Assembly (NCBI GenBank): GCA_024710355.1
Contig: JANJUX010000033.1
Location: forward strand, 86,641 to 150,640
DNA from: Candidatus Rifleibacteriota bacterium
GTDB taxonomy: Bacteria; Muiribacteriota; Ozemobacteria; Ozemobacterales; Ozemobacteraceae
Reading direction: 5' to 3'
DNA: 64,000 nt
Positions within the stretch are counted from its first letter, which is position 1, and each line of letters opens with the position of its first letter. The notes beneath the pieces are model-generated. The model saw nothing but the letters and a program-made list of their open reading frames with translations. It was not told the DNA's origin and did not search any database. This document shows, piece after piece, positions 25,659-33,637 of this stretch. The translations under genes and the position numbers were made by a program.

Positions 25659-27800
25659 TCAGTAATCCCCCTTTTTAGCGGCGGGGAGGTTGGCGGCCCA
25701 GCTTTCAAAGAGAGCCAGCAGAGCGAGAACGAGCAAAGCGGCACCACCGAGGTCATAGCCATCACGCAAGCGCGAGACTTTTTCCTTAACGCCGGGGCCA
25801 CGGCCGGCCTCATGCGTCAACGGTATAAAACGCGGAATTTTTCGCAGATTGATACGTTCGAGGCGGCTTTCTTCGGGTGGCGGGTTGACCGCAAAGGCAG
25901 TGACCAGATTTTTGCCGCCGCCAGTGCGAATTTCGTAATAGCCGGCCTGATCGGTGTCGCGGGTCGTAAAATGAATCAGGCCCTGGGCGGCGACCTGCGT
26001 CGAAACGGCCTTTTCGCTGCCGTCAGGCAGTTTGAGAACTATCTTGTCGTTGGCTTCGGCGCTGATGGTTGCCGAGACCGGCATTCCTGGCCTGATGCTG
26101 CCTATGTTGACATCGCTGGCAGTGATCATCGAAATCAGTGTCTGATGCAGAAACGGCAGCCAGGTAGGGCGTACCGGCCAGTTGGTCCAGCTGGTGTCGG
26201 CGGTAAAGGTCACGAGCATTGAGCGGCCGCGGCCGCGCTTTTCTTCGACGATACCTGGCAGACCGTGGCTCATGCGACTCAGCAACATTGCGGTCGGGTT
26301 CGGCCGCACCTGAAAAAATTCAAAAATCTGCGCCCGGCCCGGGTCACCGTTGCCATCGCGTGCAAAAAGGCTGAAAGCCGGATGGCCGGCATCGAGATCG
26401 GTGAGCTGATAGCCGACCGTCTTGCTGACCGCATTGCCAACCCGCTTGAAGATGCGCGCCGGCAACAGATAGCCGCCGCCGAGATCGTCGATGAGGTGCT
26501 TGTTATACCAGTCAGGTTCACTGCGGTCGCCAAGAAACGTTATCAGATTGCCGCCGGCCAGCAGATAGTCAGACAGACGCCTCACAAAATCGGCATCGAG
26601 ATGGCGCTGGTTGATCAGCACCACGGCCGCGTAATTTTTCGGATCGAGGGTCTTAACTTCGCCTGAACCACGCGATTCGACGACAAAGTTATTTTCTTTG
26701 CTTCGATTGAGCGGGTTCAGGGCGAATCTGACAAAAATATCCTCGCGGTTTTCGGGCTGGCCGGGGTTGTTGTCGGGCCGCACCAGCAGCACCCGGCAAG
26801 GCTCGAAAACCCGCGCCGCAATGTGCCGTTCGTCGTCGTAAGGCAGCGCATCGGCCGGCAGGGCCGCTACGAGATGATTCATGCCGGTTTTAGCAAAGGC
26901 AACCTCGATGGTGGTTTCCTTTTCCTGACCGGCTTCGATTTCGATTTCGCGGTCGAACTTGCGCTCACCGTTTACAGAAAGGGTCAGTCTGGCTTTGCGA
27001 GCCCGAACCGCATGGTTGGCCACTTTGATTTTGACCGGAACCTTACGACCGCTCATGATTACCGGCGCATCGACTTCGAGGCCGGTTACAGCCAGGTTTT
27101 CTGGCGCGGTGCCACCGGCCGGCACCATGATCAGGTCGATACCTTTGTCGACTCTTGCCAGGTCGTATTTTTCAACGAAGGGTTTCCAGGCCGATTCGGT
27201 CATGTCGGTAATCACGTAAACCGCCCGGCGGTAATTCGGCAACGGTGCCAGCAGCTTGAGAGCCGGCAATATCGACGAGGCGAGATTGGTTCCGGCCATG
27301 CTCAGGGGCGCGTTGGCGATGCTTTTCTTCAGGGCTTCACTGTCCCAGGTCAGCTGCGGAAAAACCAGCCGGCCGGGGTCATTGATCAGACCGACCGTGG
27401 CCCGATCGTCGGCCTGCATCTGATCGAGTATTTCAAGAGCCCGTGACCGGGCGGTGTTATAAACCGAAATGCCCTGATGAATACTGCCCATCGACATCGA
27501 GTTGTCGAGCAGCACGACAAAGGCGGCCGGCGTGGCCGAAGAAGCCCCGGCGCTGGCACTCTGCCCTATAAACGGCCGTGCCATGGTCATGACGACAAGA
27601 ATTATGGCCAGCACCCGCAGCGCCAGCAGCAGCAGGTTGCGCATTTTGCGACGGCGCGCGACATATTCCACCGACAGTTTTATCAGCCGCAGGCTCGGAA
27701 ATTCTTTGCGCACTGGAGTTTTGCGATAGTAAAGATGCAGATACACCGGTATGGCGATGCCGAGCAGGCCGAATAGAAACCAGGGGCTGATGAAACTCAT
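25659..27800 (-). CDS. BatA-type membrane VWA protein
   Basis: 713 residues. It opens with the BatA N-terminal domain (FISPWFLFGLLGIAIPVYLHLY, then FPSLRLIKLSVEY) and a second helix at about 55-73. A VWA domain follows with an intact MIDAS motif DNSMS at 99-103 and DMTES later. Two beta-sandwich regions come next, then a GATase-like segment (VVLINQRHLD, NLITFLGDRSE). A C-terminal membrane helix (GGAALLVLALLALFESWA) closes the protein. Proteins of this type sit beside MoxR and DUF58 proteins and are proposed to act with the MoxR ATPase on envelope substrates. GAGAGGTAAG, overlapping the previous stop codon, is the ribosome-binding site. It is paralogous in layout to the gene that follows. Confidence 0.88.
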   Translation of the reverse strand: MSFISPWFLFGLLGIAIPVYLHLYYRKTPVRKEFPSLRLIKLSVEYVARRRKMRNLLLLALRVLAIILVVMTMARPFIGQSASAGASSATPAAFVVLLDNSMSMGSIHQGISVYNTARSRALEILDQMQADDRATVGLINDPGRLVFPQLTWDSEALKKSIANAPLSMAGTNLASSILPALKLLAPLPNYRRAVYVITDMTESAWKPFVEKYDLARVDKGIDLIMVPAGGTAPENLAVTGLEVDAPVIMSGRKVPVKIKVANHAVRARKARLTLSVNGERKFDREIEIEAGQEKETTIEVAFAKTGMNHLVAALPADALPYDDERHIAARVFEPCRVLLVRPDNNPGQPENREDIFVRFALNPLNRSKENNFVVESRGSGEVKTLDPKNYAAVVLINQRHLDADFVRRLSDYLLAGGNLITFLGDRSEPDWYNKHLIDDLGGGYLLPARIFKRVGNAVSKTVGYQLTDLDAGHPAFSLFARDGNGDPGRAQIFEFFQVRPNPTAMLLSRMSHGLPGIVEEKRGRGRSMLVTFTADTSWTNWPVRPTWLPFLHQTLISMITASDVNIGSIRPGMPVSATISAEANDKIVLKLPDGSEKAVSTQVAAQGLIHFTTRDTDQAGYYEIRTGGGKNLVTAFAVNPPPEESRLERINLRKIPRFIPLTHEAGRGPGVKEKVSRLRDGYDLGGAALLVLALLALFESWAANLPAAKKGDY

Positions 27801-27806
27801 GGCTGC

Positions 27807-28718
27807 TTACCTCTCACTTACAGCCTGACGCCGCGTGAAAAAGCTGCGCAGGTTGGCTTCGAGCGGTGTCGAGGTGTCGGCAATCAGGTAGTCGATACCG
27901 GATTTGCGCAGTGCTGACTTGAAAGTGTTCAGCAGGGTGCGCACCCGTTTGAGATATTCTTCACGCAGGGTGAAAGCATCGGTGGTGATTTCGCTGCGGT
28001 CTTCGAGGTCGCGGAAAATCGTCGTGTCATCGAACGGAAAATTGATTTCGTCGCGGTCAAGAACGTGATAGAGCACGATTTCGTGGCGGCGGGTCTTGAG
28101 CTGGCGCAGTTTTTTGATGATGACCTCGGCGTTGTCCATCAGATCTGAGAACAGGATGAAAATGCCGCGCTTTTTCATGCTCTGGCCAACCATGTCGAGG
28201 CTTTCGCCGATATTGGTGGTCTCGCTGGCGCGGGTCGCTTCAAGTTCGCTGCAGACCGCCTTGAGATGCGCCATGCCGGTGCGCGGCCTGATCATTTTGC
28301 GCAGGCCGTCGGCAAAGGTGACGAGACCGACTGAATCCTGCTGTTTCAGCATCAGATAAGCAAGCGAAGCGGCGAGCGTCGAGGCGTAATCGATTTTGCT
28401 CATCGCGCCGGCGCCTTTGTAAGACATCGAGCCGCTGGTGTCCATTACCAGATAACCGGAAAGGTTGGTTTCTTCTTCGTGTTCCTTGATGTAGAACTTG
28501 TCGGTGCGGGCGTAGACTTTCCAGTCGATGTCTTTAAGCGGGTCACCCGGAACATACTGCCGGTATTCAGAAAACTCGACGTTGAAGCCCTTGAACGGGC
28601 TTTTATGCTGACCCTCGATCATGCCCTCGACGACTGTTCGCGCCCTGATCTCCATTGAAGACAGGGAAGCCAGCAGTTCGGGGTCGAGAAATCGCGATAT
28701 GCGGCGGGTTTTTTCCAT
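27807..28718 (-). CDS. DUF58 protein (VWA-like)
   Basis: 303 residues, no signal peptide. The DUF58 signature is plain: YRQYVPGDPLKDIDWKVYAR at about 52-71, followed by a VWA-like core with DTSGS at 93-97. ILFSDLMDNAEVI near 185 is the second metal-site strand. DUF58 proteins are nearly always encoded next to MoxR ATPases, and the MIDAS site is thought to bind the MoxR partner. The start lies 8 bases after the moxR stop codon; no strong Shine-Dalgarno is present, suggesting translational coupling. Confidence 0.92.
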   Translation of the reverse strand: MEKTRRISRFLDPELLASLSSMEIRARTVVEGMIEGQHKSPFKGFNVEFSEYRQYVPGDPLKDIDWKVYARTDKFYIKEHEEETNLSGYLVMDTSGSMSYKGAGAMSKIDYASTLAASLAYLMLKQQDSVGLVTFADGLRKMIRPRTGMAHLKAVCSELEATRASETTNIGESLDMVGQSMKKRGIFILFSDLMDNAEVIIKKLRQLKTRRHEIVLYHVLDRDEINFPFDDTTIFRDLEDRSEITTDAFTLREEYLKRVRTLLNTFKSALRKSGIDYLIADTSTPLEANLRSFFTRRQAVSER

Positions 28719-28726
28719 TTATCGGC

Positions 28727-29770
28727 TCAGGCGGCGGGTTCGGGCACGGCCTTGAGAATCTTTTCGATGATCGTATCGGCGCTGATGCCTTCGGCTTCGG
28801 CGCTGAAGTTGAGCATGATGCGGTGGCGCAGCACGGCGAAGGCAAGAGCGCGAATATCTTCGCAGGCGACATAGAAGCGGCCATGCAGCACGGCGCGGGC
28901 TTTGGCACCGAGAATCAGATACTGGCTGGCGCGCGGGCCGGCGCCCCAGGTGATGAAGTCATTGACAAAGCCGGCTGATTTTTCGCGGCCCGGGCGGGTC
29001 GCTTCGGCAATTGACACGGCATAGCGGATAACCCGGTCGGAAACAGGCACGCGACGCACGATTTCCTGCAGCTCTCTGATGCGTATACCATCGAGAACCG
29101 GGCTCAGGCTGCCAACGGTGCCGCCGGTGGTGGCGCGCACCATCGTGATTTCTTCTTCGAGCGGCGGGTATTCCATGCGCACGTTGAACATGAAGCGGTC
29201 GAGCTGGGCTTCTGGCAACGGGTAGGTGCCTTCCTGCTCGATCGGGTTCTGCGTTGCGAGAACGAAAAATGGCTCTTCGAGCTGGTATGTGGTGCTGCCG
29301 CTGGTGATTTTGCGTTCCTGCATCGCCTGAAGCAGTGCTGCCTGAGTCTTTGGCGGTGTGCGGTTGATTTCGTCGGCGAGCAGAATCTGCGTGAACAGCG
29401 GGCCTTTAACGAAGCGGAAATTGCGTTCGCCGGTCTTCATGTTCTCTTCGATGATTTCGGTGCCGACGATGTCGGTCGGCATAAGATCGGGAGTGAACTG
29501 TACGCGCTTGAACTGCAGGTCGAGAAGCTGCGCCAGGCTGTTTACCAGGAGGGTTTTGCCGAGACCGGGTACGCCGATCAGCAGCACGTGGCCCTGGGCA
29601 AACATGGCATAGAGAACCTCTTCGACGACTTTTGTCTGGCCGATGAATACCTTGCCGATTTCGGCAAGAATCTTTTTATGGGCCGCCTTGATATCGGCGA
29701 GCGCTTTCACTTCATCGATTTTCGGTTCTGGTGTAGTCTGTGCAACGGTGGTTGTGATGTCCTCTGCCAT
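28727..29770 (-). CDS. MoxR-family AAA+ ATPase
   Basis: 347 residues. Walker A is GVPGLGKT at 66-73 and Walker B is LLADE at 130-134 followed by INRTPPKTQAALLQAMQE, the characteristic MoxR stretch. Sensor 1 is LATQNP, and the C-terminal lid holds GAGPRASQYLILGAKARA. MoxR proteins are hexameric ATPases that act as chaperones for maturation of VWA-containing complexes. First gene of the operon, with CAGGAGG 7 bases before the ATG. A weak promoter (TTGTAC, 17 bases, TTAAGG) can be drawn upstream but is not convincing. Confidence 0.95.
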   Translation of the reverse strand: MAEDITTTVAQTTPEPKIDEVKALADIKAAHKKILAEIGKVFIGQTKVVEEVLYAMFAQGHVLLIGVPGLGKTLLVNSLAQLLDLQFKRVQFTPDLMPTDIVGTEIIEENMKTGERNFRFVKGPLFTQILLADEINRTPPKTQAALLQAMQERKITSGSTTYQLEEPFFVLATQNPIEQEGTYPLPEAQLDRFMFNVRMEYPPLEEEITMVRATTGGTVGSLSPVLDGIRIRELQEIVRRVPVSDRVIRYAVSIAEATRPGREKSAGFVNDFITWGAGPRASQYLILGAKARAVLHGRFYVACEDIRALAFAVLRHRIMLNFSAEAEGISADTIIEKILKAVPEPAA

Positions 29771-30073
29771 GTGGGCACCTCCTGCGATTTCGCATAAACC
29801 TTAACACGAAACCACAGATGTGTACAAGCCATCAATTTGCCACACAGATTAACCCTGATAACTGGCAAGAAAAGAACAAGCCACGGATGAACGCGGATAA
29901 ACGCTGTTCATGGGAAGAAAAGAACAGGCCACGGATGAGCGCGGATAAACGCTGGTAGTTGAAAAATGCGGCAAAAAGATAAAACAGGCGCCGGCATGTG
30001 AAATGCGACGCCCGTTTGCGGGGCAATCTTTATTTTTAATTATCGACGGGAGCTGTAATGCCAGGCTCGCCCG
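29771..30073. other. Intergenic region with a tandem repeat upstream of moxR
   Basis: About 300 bases without a gene. It contains the moxR leader, an A/T-rich stretch and two 40-bp direct copies at 29867-29906 and 29915-29954. No terminator hairpin was found for the minus-strand genes that start further right. Confidence 0.55.
29867..29954. repeat. Tandem 40-bp direct repeat, period 48
   Basis: Copies at 29867-29906 and 29915-29954 differ at two positions by direct reading and share the core CCACGGATGA-CGCGGATAAACGC. The core resembles the CCACGGATGAACAC-type repeat scattered in intergenic regions of many environmental bacteria. A related sequence (ACGGATGAACACAG on the minus strand) occurs twice at 46985-47035. 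Confidence 0.8.
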
Positions 30074-30613
30074 TTATTCGGCTTTTTTCACTTCGCCGTT
30101 TTCGAGGGTGAAGATGGCGGTCTCTTCGCGGGCGGGCTTTACTTCAGTGTTGGCGTATTCGATGTAGACGTTCGGGCGACCATCGCCGTCGCGGTCGGCA
30201 ATCATGGCGTTGCCGGCGCAGAAACCGGTTTCTTCCCAGATCGGGGTGTATTTGCCGTCTTTATTATGCAGCAGGGTAAATTCTTTAAAACCGCCCGAGC
30301 CGCCGAGATCCATCTGGATCAGCAGTTCTTTTTCGCCGTCGAGGTCGAGATCTTCTTCGAGCACCTGCTCGATAGCGCGGCCTTCAGAGGCGAACAGTTC
30401 GACAGTGTCGCTGCCGTTTTCGAGAATGATGCGGTCCAGGCGGGCGATGCTGTCGTCGGCCTGGCGGCGTTCGAGCACGATGCGGCCGCGCTCGCTCACC
30501 GAAACATCGCTTTGCTCAAACAGAGCTGCTTTCAGGGAGTCTGAGACCACGAAAACAGTGCCGGAGACAGCTAGCATAACAAGGGCAATTCTGGCGATAT
30601 TTGAATTTTTCAT
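30074..30613 (-). CDS. Small exported protein with acidic calcium-loop-like motifs
   Basis: 179 residues from the ATG preceded by GAGGAAAG, which overlaps the end of the upstream transglycosylase gene region. A signal anchor or signal peptide covers about 6-30 (IARIALVMLAVSGTVFVVS). Two acidic loops, DLDLDGEKEL and DRDGDGRPNVYIEY, match DxDxDG calcium-binding loops as in FG-GAP/VCBS-like repeats. The intervening strand LLIQMDLGGSGGFKEFTLL fits such a beta-structure. No enzyme motif was seen. Co-transcribed with the transglycosylase, 10 bases away. A longer frame (to 30664) overlaps the previous gene and lacks a ribosome-binding site. Confidence 0.72.
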   Translation of the reverse strand: MKNSNIARIALVMLAVSGTVFVVSDSLKAALFEQSDVSVSERGRIVLERRQADDSIARLDRIILENGSDTVELFASEGRAIEQVLEEDLDLDGEKELLIQMDLGGSGGFKEFTLLHNKDGKYTPIWEETGFCAGNAMIADRDGDGRPNVYIEYANTEVKPAREETAIFTLENGEVKKAE

Positions 30614-30623
30614 TTTGCTTTCC

Positions 30624-31670
30624 TCAGCGGCCGATGCCTTTGGTATTGGCGTAATTTTCTTCAATGAGGCTGTCGACGGTATGGCCGGGGGTTACCAGCC
30701 AGTCCTGCACGAGTTTACGCTCGTCGGCGGTCAGTTCGAGGCCGAGACACATCTTCAGCTTAAGACCGTAACCACGGGTTTCGGTCGGCATCTTGCGACT
30801 GCTTTTAAAATCGTTCCATGACATTTTCATACTCTTCGAAAACGGCCCGAGGTTATAGGCGCAGGCAGCCATGATCAGCTTTTCAGCGCCGCTCTTTTTG
30901 CTGACGGCGCCGCTGTTGAAAATTTCGGTCAGGTATTTGGCACCACCCTTGAGATTCTGCGCCCCGTCTTTAGCGTCAATTTTCAGGCCACGGGCAGTAT
31001 TCGGCATCAGCTGCATGAAACCCTGCGCGCCGGCCCAGCTTTTGGTGAGCTTGCCCTTCGCACTCATGTGCACGCCGCGGCTTTCGATCCAGATGATGGC
31101 ACGCATGTAGTCTTCGCGGGTGATCTTTTCGCCGTATTTGTTGGTGACTTCGGGAAATTCCCAGTCATCGCAGTGGGCGTCACAGGCGTTTTTGAACCAT
31201 TCTTTGAATTTGGCTGAGCCGGTGGTGACAGCTTTTCCGGTTGCAGGGTCGGGGGAAACGGCGGCCGGAGCCTTGCTGCCAGTCGCAGTCGGAGTTATCG
31301 AACCAGCAGTCTGCTTACCGAGTTCAGTATTCTTGACATCGCCGTAGGTAAGGCGGGTCCCGGTAGTAGTGGTCTGGTTTGCCGCCGGCATTTTTCCGAT
31401 CGGCATTTCATCGATTTCGGCGGCATTGGCTGACGGAATAATGCCGTCGACAACGGCTTTAAGAATATCGAGCACGCCTTTAAGAATCTTGAAAAAGCCG
31501 CGCAGTTCTTTTGTTTCGCCGTTCTGGGTTTGAGTCTGCGGCTCATCGGCCGCCACGATTTTTTTCTGCGCCTGTGACCCGGTGTTGTTAACCTCGAAAG
31601 GGGTCTGGGCGGGAGCGGCATTTATAGTCAAGCAGAACAACGCAATCAGAATAATTGCATAACGCTTCAT
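30624..31670 (-). CDS. Lytic transglycosylase (SLT domain)
   Basis: 348 residues with signal peptide (MKRYAIILIALFCLTINAAPAQ). A low-complexity Thr/Pro/Ala-rich linker runs to about residue 155. The C-terminal SLT/lysozyme-like domain then shows the catalytic Glu in IESRG (E196), AQGFMQLMPNTA around 215-226 and the closing ACAYNLGP motif. These enzymes cleave the MurNAc-GlcNAc bond of peptidoglycan in the periplasm, giving 1,6-anhydro ends. Two CxxxC cysteines (NACDAHCDD) just before the domain may form a disulphide. CCGGAGA precedes the ATG. Position next to the pilin operon could suit making wall openings for a pilus, but the same strand and spacing alone do not show this. Confidence 0.9.
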   Translation of the reverse strand: MKRYAIILIALFCLTINAAPAQTPFEVNNTGSQAQKKIVAADEPQTQTQNGETKELRGFFKILKGVLDILKAVVDGIIPSANAAEIDEMPIGKMPAANQTTTTGTRLTYGDVKNTELGKQTAGSITPTATGSKAPAAVSPDPATGKAVTTGSAKFKEWFKNACDAHCDDWEFPEVTNKYGEKITREDYMRAIIWIESRGVHMSAKGKLTKSWAGAQGFMQLMPNTARGLKIDAKDGAQNLKGGAKYLTEIFNSGAVSKKSGAEKLIMAACAYNLGPFSKSMKMSWNDFKSSRKMPTETRGYGLKLKMCLGLELTADERKLVQDWLVTPGHTVDSLIEENYANTKGIGR

Positions 31671-31791
31671 GTGTTTGTCTCCGGAAAAGCCTTGTTTAAT
31701 GTGTACGATTCGTTAATTTTAACCGAAATTTGAATCGGATGAAAGAGGTGACAAGCAATTTTACCCGGCTGAATTGGTTCGAAAACGTCGG

Positions 31792-32433
31792 TCAGAAGTT
31801 TGCCTGCCAGTCCCAGAAGTCGTTTATAGCCGTGCCGGCTGCAATAGAAGTGTTCTGTACACCCATAGTGCCAAAGCTTTCAAGCTGTAAAAGCTTTGCC
31901 GGAGCATTTACCTTTATCCTCGCCCATATTTGAGCCTGAAAGGTTTTTCCGCCATCAAAATCTACAAATTTTCCCTGGGATTTGATCATGTAATAGTCTT
32001 CCCCGGTAATTGCATCAGATTTTGAGTATGAACAGATTAAAAAACTGTAATCCTCGATATGAGCTTCTGTGTTCAGGGTAAAAGGCGACGAAATCTGCAT
32101 CCATCCGGGTGCAATCAGCCTGGTTCCGCCAGCATATGTTCTGGTCGCAGAAACCCACTCACAATAATGGTTGTCAGCATCGTTGGCAACCCTGACAAAA
32201 TATGGTCTCGTTGAAGTTGCTACATCGAAGGTGGTTGGCTCGATTCTCAACCTGCCCATAACCGCACCAACCCCGGCTAACGCCGAATAATACGCGTTTT
32301 TATAACCACTGCGCGCCGATTTTCCAGTCGATTCACTTTGAATTATGACGGTATTGCTAACAGATATGGCCATCATGTAGCCCATCATCATAACCAGCAG
32401 AACCAGCCCGGCCATACCTTTTCTTAAAGTCAT
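31792..32433 (-). CDS. PilX/GspK-like minor pilin
   Basis: 213 residues from the ATG preceded by GAAAGGAG (an in-frame ATG at 32448 lies within that Shine-Dalgarno and is rejected). The N-terminus RKG-MAGLVLLVMMMGYMMAIS has a prepilin-like basic leader ending in Gly followed by a long hydrophobic helix, but no Glu at position 5 of the mature form. That is the hallmark of GspK and some PilX-type tip pilins. The remainder is a globular beta-rich domain (EDYSFLICSYSKS, YYMIKSQGKFVDF). Last gene of the minor-pilin operon, 22 bases downstream of the PilW-like gene. It would sit at the pilus or pseudopilus tip. Confidence 0.72.
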   Translation of the reverse strand: MTLRKGMAGLVLLVMMMGYMMAISVSNTVIIQSESTGKSARSGYKNAYYSALAGVGAVMGRLRIEPTTFDVATSTRPYFVRVANDADNHYCEWVSATRTYAGGTRLIAPGWMQISSPFTLNTEAHIEDYSFLICSYSKSDAITGEDYYMIKSQGKFVDFDGGKTFQAQIWARIKVNAPAKLLQLESFGTMGVQNTSIAAGTAINDFWDWQANF

Positions 32434-32454
32434 ACCGACTCCTTTCAAATAAAA

Positions 32455-33099
32455 TCAGCGCATGATTATCGAACGCTTGTATTCAATTTCCCGCTCAAGA
32501 TCAGGGTCGTCAGCATCTTCACTTCTCAGCAATCCTACCACAAGGTGAACTTCAAGAAGGCGGTTAGCAAGACGATTAAAAGCAAGCTTTTTTACATTTC
32601 TGCCAATGTCATAATTATGCTGAGCAATCACAATCTTTTTTGTGCCCACAGCCGCATCGACGCTCCAACCATCGACTGATGCGCTTGCCCACCTGGCGCC
32701 TGCTGTTATAACTGCCGTCGAAGCAATTCTGGTTAATGGATCATAAGTGATTTGAAAATCTAGCAACGTCGAGGTTGCCAAAAGCTGATAATCAGAAACA
32801 TACTTCGAATATCTGAGCCGCGTAGAAGAACTGCCGATCGCCGGATAGGAAATGCCATTGGCATGCCAGAGTTCCCTTTCAACAAAGTCGAGAATCGCGT
32901 TACCCTCGTTTGCCAAGGAAATCGTACCGTGTGATTTCTGCCATAACTGGCCAGCAGACTGAACGTAGCCGATCAGAACTACCATCATCATTGCCATTAC
33001 TGCCGAAGCAACCACAACTTCAGCTAGACTGAAGCCGGTTCTGGAAGACAATCTGTTTTTCTGTTCAGTAATCTGCACTGTAGTATGCCTTGCTTTCAA
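32455..33099 (-). CDS. PilW/GspJ-like minor pilin
   Basis: 214 residues. A type IV prepilin signal is clear: RTG followed by FSLAEVVVASAVMAMMMVVL, with Glu at +5 of the mature protein. A helix with QSAGQLWQKSHG and a beta-domain with a calculated-difference style sequence (FLDFQITYDPLTRIAST) follow, as in PilW/GspJ. The start is uncertain. A TTG at 33099 would overlap the previous gene by 35 bases and give a 22-residue leader; a GTG at 33078 or a TTG at 33051 give shorter leaders. Prepilin peptidase would cleave after the Gly in the inner membrane. Confidence 0.78.
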   Translation of the reverse strand: MKARHTTVQITEQKNRLSSRTGFSLAEVVVASAVMAMMMVVLIGYVQSAGQLWQKSHGTISLANEGNAILDFVERELWHANGISYPAIGSSSTRLRYSKYVSDYQLLATSTLLDFQITYDPLTRIASTAVITAGARWASASVDGWSVDAAVGTKKIVIAQHNYDIGRNVKKLAFNRLANRLLEVHLVVGLLRSEDADDPDLEREIEYKRSIIMR

Positions 33100-33637
33100 T
33101 TACCCCGGCCGGAGTAATGTCGACCTGGGCACCCTGGGCATCGGGGTCAGAAGAGAAATTAAAAACAACCTGTTGTATACCGATTGGTGGAGCGTTGAAG
33201 GTATATGAACTTACAAGCAATCCGTCGGGTCGAAAAAATATCAGCTGTGGCGGGTCTGGAAGGTATGAAATATTAATCGACGGGTCGTTTTCGCGCATTT
33301 CTTCGTCAAGAATGCTGATCCAGCGATTATGGGTCGGTAAAATGGCCTCGCCTTCAACCGTATCACCTGTCACACTGTCACAAAGCTCTTCAACTCTCCA
33401 ACCAGCGCCGGTATTATCAAGTGTCAGACGAACATAGCACTGATATTCAATGGCACGGTATCGCGCCAGTCTGATATCGGCAGTAAGCTTGGATGCGGCA
33501 GCATAAGACTGCTCGGTTGCATAGAAACTCCCGGCAGTGGGTACGATAATTGAAGACATAACTGCCACAATCAGCACAATACACAGCGCCTCCATGGCCG
33601 TGGTGCCGCATCTTGGAGTTAAAAACCGAATGGTCAT
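33065..33637 (-). CDS. FimU/GspH-like minor pilin
   Basis: 190 residues. The leader MTIRFLTPRCG is followed by TTAMEALCIVLIVAVMSSII, with Glu at +5 and a hydrophobic N-terminal helix. The segment YAAASKLTADIRLARYRAIEY is the amphipathic helix typical of GspH/FimT/FimU pilins, followed by beta-strands (CYVRLTLD). The ATG overlaps the stop codon of the giant prepilin gene (ATGA), so translation is coupled. The mature N-terminus begins with Thr instead of the usual Phe/Met, which is unusual but tolerated in minor pilins. Confidence 0.75.
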   Translation of the reverse strand: MTIRFLTPRCGTTAMEALCIVLIVAVMSSIIVPTAGSFYATEQSYAAASKLTADIRLARYRAIEYQCYVRLTLDNTGAGWRVEELCDSVTGDTVEGEAILPTHNRWISILDEEMRENDPSINISYLPDPPQLIFFRPDGLLVSSYTFNAPPIGIQQVVFNFSSDPDAQGAQVDITPAGVIESKAYYSADY

